7,453 nt of DNA, taken from positions 1-7,453 of the forward strand of contig DASXZE010000140.1 in NCBI GenBank assembly GCA_036502105.1. The letters run 5' to 3'. Below are positions 5,513 to 7,453 of this stretch, in pieces. The position numbers were made by a program, and so were the translations under genes. The notes under the pieces are model-generated. The model worked only from the letters and a program-made list of their open reading frames with translations. It made no database searches and was not told the DNA's origin. Each line of letters opens with the position of its first letter. The first letter of the stretch is position 1. Origin of the DNA: Angelobacter sp036502105 (GTDB lineage: Bacteria; Acidobacteriota; Terriglobia; Terriglobales; Acidobacteriaceae).

Positions 5513-7453
5513 GTGGGGATGCTGATTTGGGACTTACGTTACGGGCTCAGGATGTTGCGCAAATCCCCCGGCTTCACTGCCGTAGCTGTCCTCACTCTCG
5601 CTCTGGGCATTGGGGCGACCACGGCGGTTTTCACGCTGATACAGCAGGTGATGCTGCGGTCGCTGCCGGTGGCGCGGGCTGACCAGCTCTGGCTGATCGG
5701 CGGTTCTGACGCCTGCTGCTTCTCGAACGGATATACACAGGGAAATGGCGACGACCTGTCGCCGAACAGCTGGAATTTCTTCTCGTGGGAGGCGTACAAG
5801 CACTTACGAGCCAACACTCCCGCATTTGAGAAACTGGCGGCATTCCAGGTGGGTGAAGCTAATGCCTACCTGGCGGTACGGAGCACCGGTTCCTCGACGC
5901 CGGTTGAGACGCGCAATGGCGAGTATGTCTCCGGAAATTTCTTTGAGACGCTGGGCATTTCGGCCTGGCGTGGTCGGCTCTTCACCGACGCCGATGACCG
6001 GGAAGGCGCACCGCCGGTCGCCGTAATGAGTTTCCGAATCTGGCGGGAGAAGTACGGATCCAATCCTTCGGTGGCGGGAGGAACTTATGAGATCAATGGC
6101 CAGCAATTCACAGTTGTCGGAGTGGCTCCGCCGGGCTTTTTCGGGGCGAAAATCGACAGCGAAGATATGCCCGACTTCTGGCTGCCGCTGGCAACCGAGC
6201 CGCTGATAGCCGGCGCGACTTCGCGCCTCAAAAATCCCCGGCTCGCATGGCTCGATTTGATTGGCCGCGTTCGTCCGGGCACGAATCCGAAAATTCTGGA
6301 GACGCAGCTCCAGGTAGAGCTGCAGCAATGGCTCGCGAGCCATCTGCCAGATATGACCTCACCGGAAAAGACGCTTCTGCAAAGGCAGACTTTGCGGCTG
6401 ACACCGGGAGGCGCCGGCGTTTCCCGGATGCGCGATAAATACAAAGATGGCTTGCTGCTGCTGTTGCTGGCCGCGGCCTGTGTTCTGCTGGTGGCCTGCG
6501 CCAACGTCGCCAATCTGCTATTGGCGCGCGACCTCAAACACCGGCAACAGACGGCGATATGTATAACGCTGGGCGCGCCGCGCAGCCGTCTGGTTCGGAA
6601 GGCGCTTATTGAAAGCCTTGGGCTGGCTGTAATCGGCGGCGCTGCCGGGATTGCTGTCGCATACGCGGGAGCCGGCCTGATCCTCCGCCTTGCTTTCGCA
6701 CGGGCAGACGCATGGGTCCCCGTGGATGCCACTCCGTCCAGCCCCGTGCTGCTCTTTGCGCTGGCAATTTCCGTGATCACCGGACTCATCTTCGGTGTTG
6801 CGCCGGCATGGATGACTTCGCACGCGGACCCAATGGAAGCGATGCGCGGAGCCAGCCGCACGGTGGGATTCAATCGCGGCATTCTTGGAAGCGCCGGGGC
6901 ACAGAAGATGCTGGTGATTGTGCAGGCAGCGGCATCTCTGGTGCTGCTGAGTTCGGCGGCGATGCTCGGCCAGAGCCTGCGCAACCTGGAGCATCAGAAT
7001 TTTGGCTTCGATACCAGCGGACGCTACCTTCTCACGATCGTTCCGAGGATTTCCAACTACAAGCAGGAGCAGTTGTTGCCGCTCATTCGCGAAATTGAGG
7101 ACCAACTGCGGCTTATCCCCGGCGTGCATGCGGTTGGCTCTGTGATCGCGGCGCCTCAGAACGGCTGGGTTTGGCCCCATGACATTCAGGTTGAGGGCCA
7201 ACCCGAGCCGGGGCCGCAGGATGATATCTCATCCGTTTGGACCCGTGCGACGCCGGGATTTTTTGAGGCTCTTGGAGACAGGATCGCCCTGGGGCGGCCG
7301 ATCACCGACGAAGACAACGCCACGCGGCCGGTAGCCGTAATCAACGAAACGTTCGCAAAGAAGTTCTTTGGCAGCGAAAACCCGCTTGGGCAACACTTCG
7401 GCCCTGCTCCGGGAAAAAACGCGGGAATGTATGAGATTATCGGCGTTGCAGCC
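5513..7453 (+). CDS. ABC-type MacB/FtsX-like permease, acidobacterial orphan-permease (ADOP) type, 3' partial
   Basis: An inner-membrane permease subunit, 647 codons visible and open to the right edge. The start DLRYGLRMLRKSPGFTAVAV (residues 7-26), running into TLALGIGATTAVFTLI, is the signature of ADOP proteins, large duplicated permeases that Acidobacteriota carry in many copies without an adjacent ATPase gene. The order is: TM1 about 21-47; a MacB-like periplasmic domain (NFFETLGI, GRLFTDADD, VVGVAPPGFFG); TM2 about 312-335 (ending CANVANLLLAR); TM3 about 364-393; TM4 about 412-436; then a second repeat beginning with TM5 about 466-490 and another periplasmic domain (TPGFFEALGD, VAVINETFAKKFFG). 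The family usually has 800-900 residues, so the last FtsX membrane block lies beyond the window. By analogy with MacB it may drive export or mechanical work on an envelope substrate, but the substrate is unknown and no ATPase is visible. Start choice: GTG 5513, with ATG 5519 as alternative. Confidence 0.93.
   Translation, partial: MGMLIWDLRYGLRMLRKSPGFTAVAVLTLALGIGATTAVFTLIQQVMLRSLPVARADQLWLIGGSDACCFSNGYTQGNGDDLSPNSWNFFSWEAYKHLRANTPAFEKLAAFQVGEANAYLAVRSTGSSTPVETRNGEYVSGNFFETLGISAWRGRLFTDADDREGAPPVAVMSFRIWREKYGSNPSVAGGTYEINGQQFTVVGVAPPGFFGAKIDSEDMPDFWLPLATEPLIAGATSRLKNPRLAWLDLIGRVRPGTNPKILETQLQVELQQWLASHLPDMTSPEKTLLQRQTLRLTPGGAGVSRMRDKYKDGLLLLLLAAACVLLVACANVANLLLARDLKHRQQTAICITLGAPRSRLVRKALIESLGLAVIGGAAGIAVAYAGAGLILRLAFARADAWVPVDATPSSPVLLFALAISVITGLIFGVAPAWMTSHADPMEAMRGASRTVGFNRGILGSAGAQKMLVIVQAAASLVLLSSAAMLGQSLRNLEHQNFGFDTSGRYLLTIVPRISNYKQEQLLPLIREIEDQLRLIPGVHAVGSVIAAPQNGWVWPHDIQVEGQPEPGPQDDISSVWTRATPGFFEALGDRIALGRPITDEDNATRPVAVINETFAKKFFGSENPLGQHFGPAPGKNAGMYEIIGVAA

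Noticed and set aside
5534..7201. Long minus-strand ORFs opposite the permease (up to 299 codons)
   Set aside because: They are Arg/Ser/Ala-rich mirror frames of a GC-rich membrane-protein gene. The plus frame carries the family signature and is open for 647 codons.

Overview
The window looks like chromosomal DNA of a soil-type Acidobacteriota (Koribacter/Terriglobus-like). This rests on two things: a large FtsX/MacB-type permease of the acidobacterial orphan-permease style at the right edge, and moderate-to-high GC in the core genes. The taxonomic call is an inference. No rRNA, tRNA, CRISPR, transposase or phage gene is visible.

Layout, left to right. (1) 2-1414 (+): the 3' part of a secreted cell-wall amidase (end of an AMIN domain, a long disordered linker, then a complete Amidase_3 catalytic domain). 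It is cut by the left edge. (2) 1469-2350 (-): an AT-richer pair of small genes of unknown function. The upstream one (1964-2350) is intact and has a YHET motif. The downstream one (1469-1946) is split by what looks like one extra base in a T run at 1657-1660. The leader of the pair carries a repeated Shine-Dalgarno/start unit and a possible 12-codon leader ORF. (3) 2412-2450: an intrinsic terminator pointing left, which closes the next gene. (4) 2494-3417 (-) and 3506-4141 (+): a divergent pair, a YdbC/PdxI-like aldo-keto reductase and a TetR-family repressor with a TTG start. They share an 88-base control region containing an imperfect inverted repeat. (5) 4329-5242 (-): a zinc-ribbon plus SAM-methyltransferase gene broken by one missing base near 4818-4822. 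(6) 5513-7453 (+): an ABC-type permease (MacB/FtsX, ADOP-like), open to the right edge and lacking its C-terminal part.

Functional picture. The amidase and the permease are envelope genes at opposite ends with no evident link. The only clear regulatory unit is the TetR/aldo-keto reductase pair, where the regulator probably represses the reductase and itself. The two frameshifted genes are both minus-strand accessory genes, and each can be restored by a single-base correction. They are either young pseudogenes or sequencing/assembly errors, and the sequence alone cannot separate these.

Stretches without a gene: 1415-1468 (54 bases) between convergent genes, with no convincing terminator; 4142-4328 (187 bases) between convergent genes, with nothing recognisable beyond two GCATGCG copies; 5243-5512 (270 bases) between divergent genes, with short hairpins and the permease ribosome binding site but no clear promoter.
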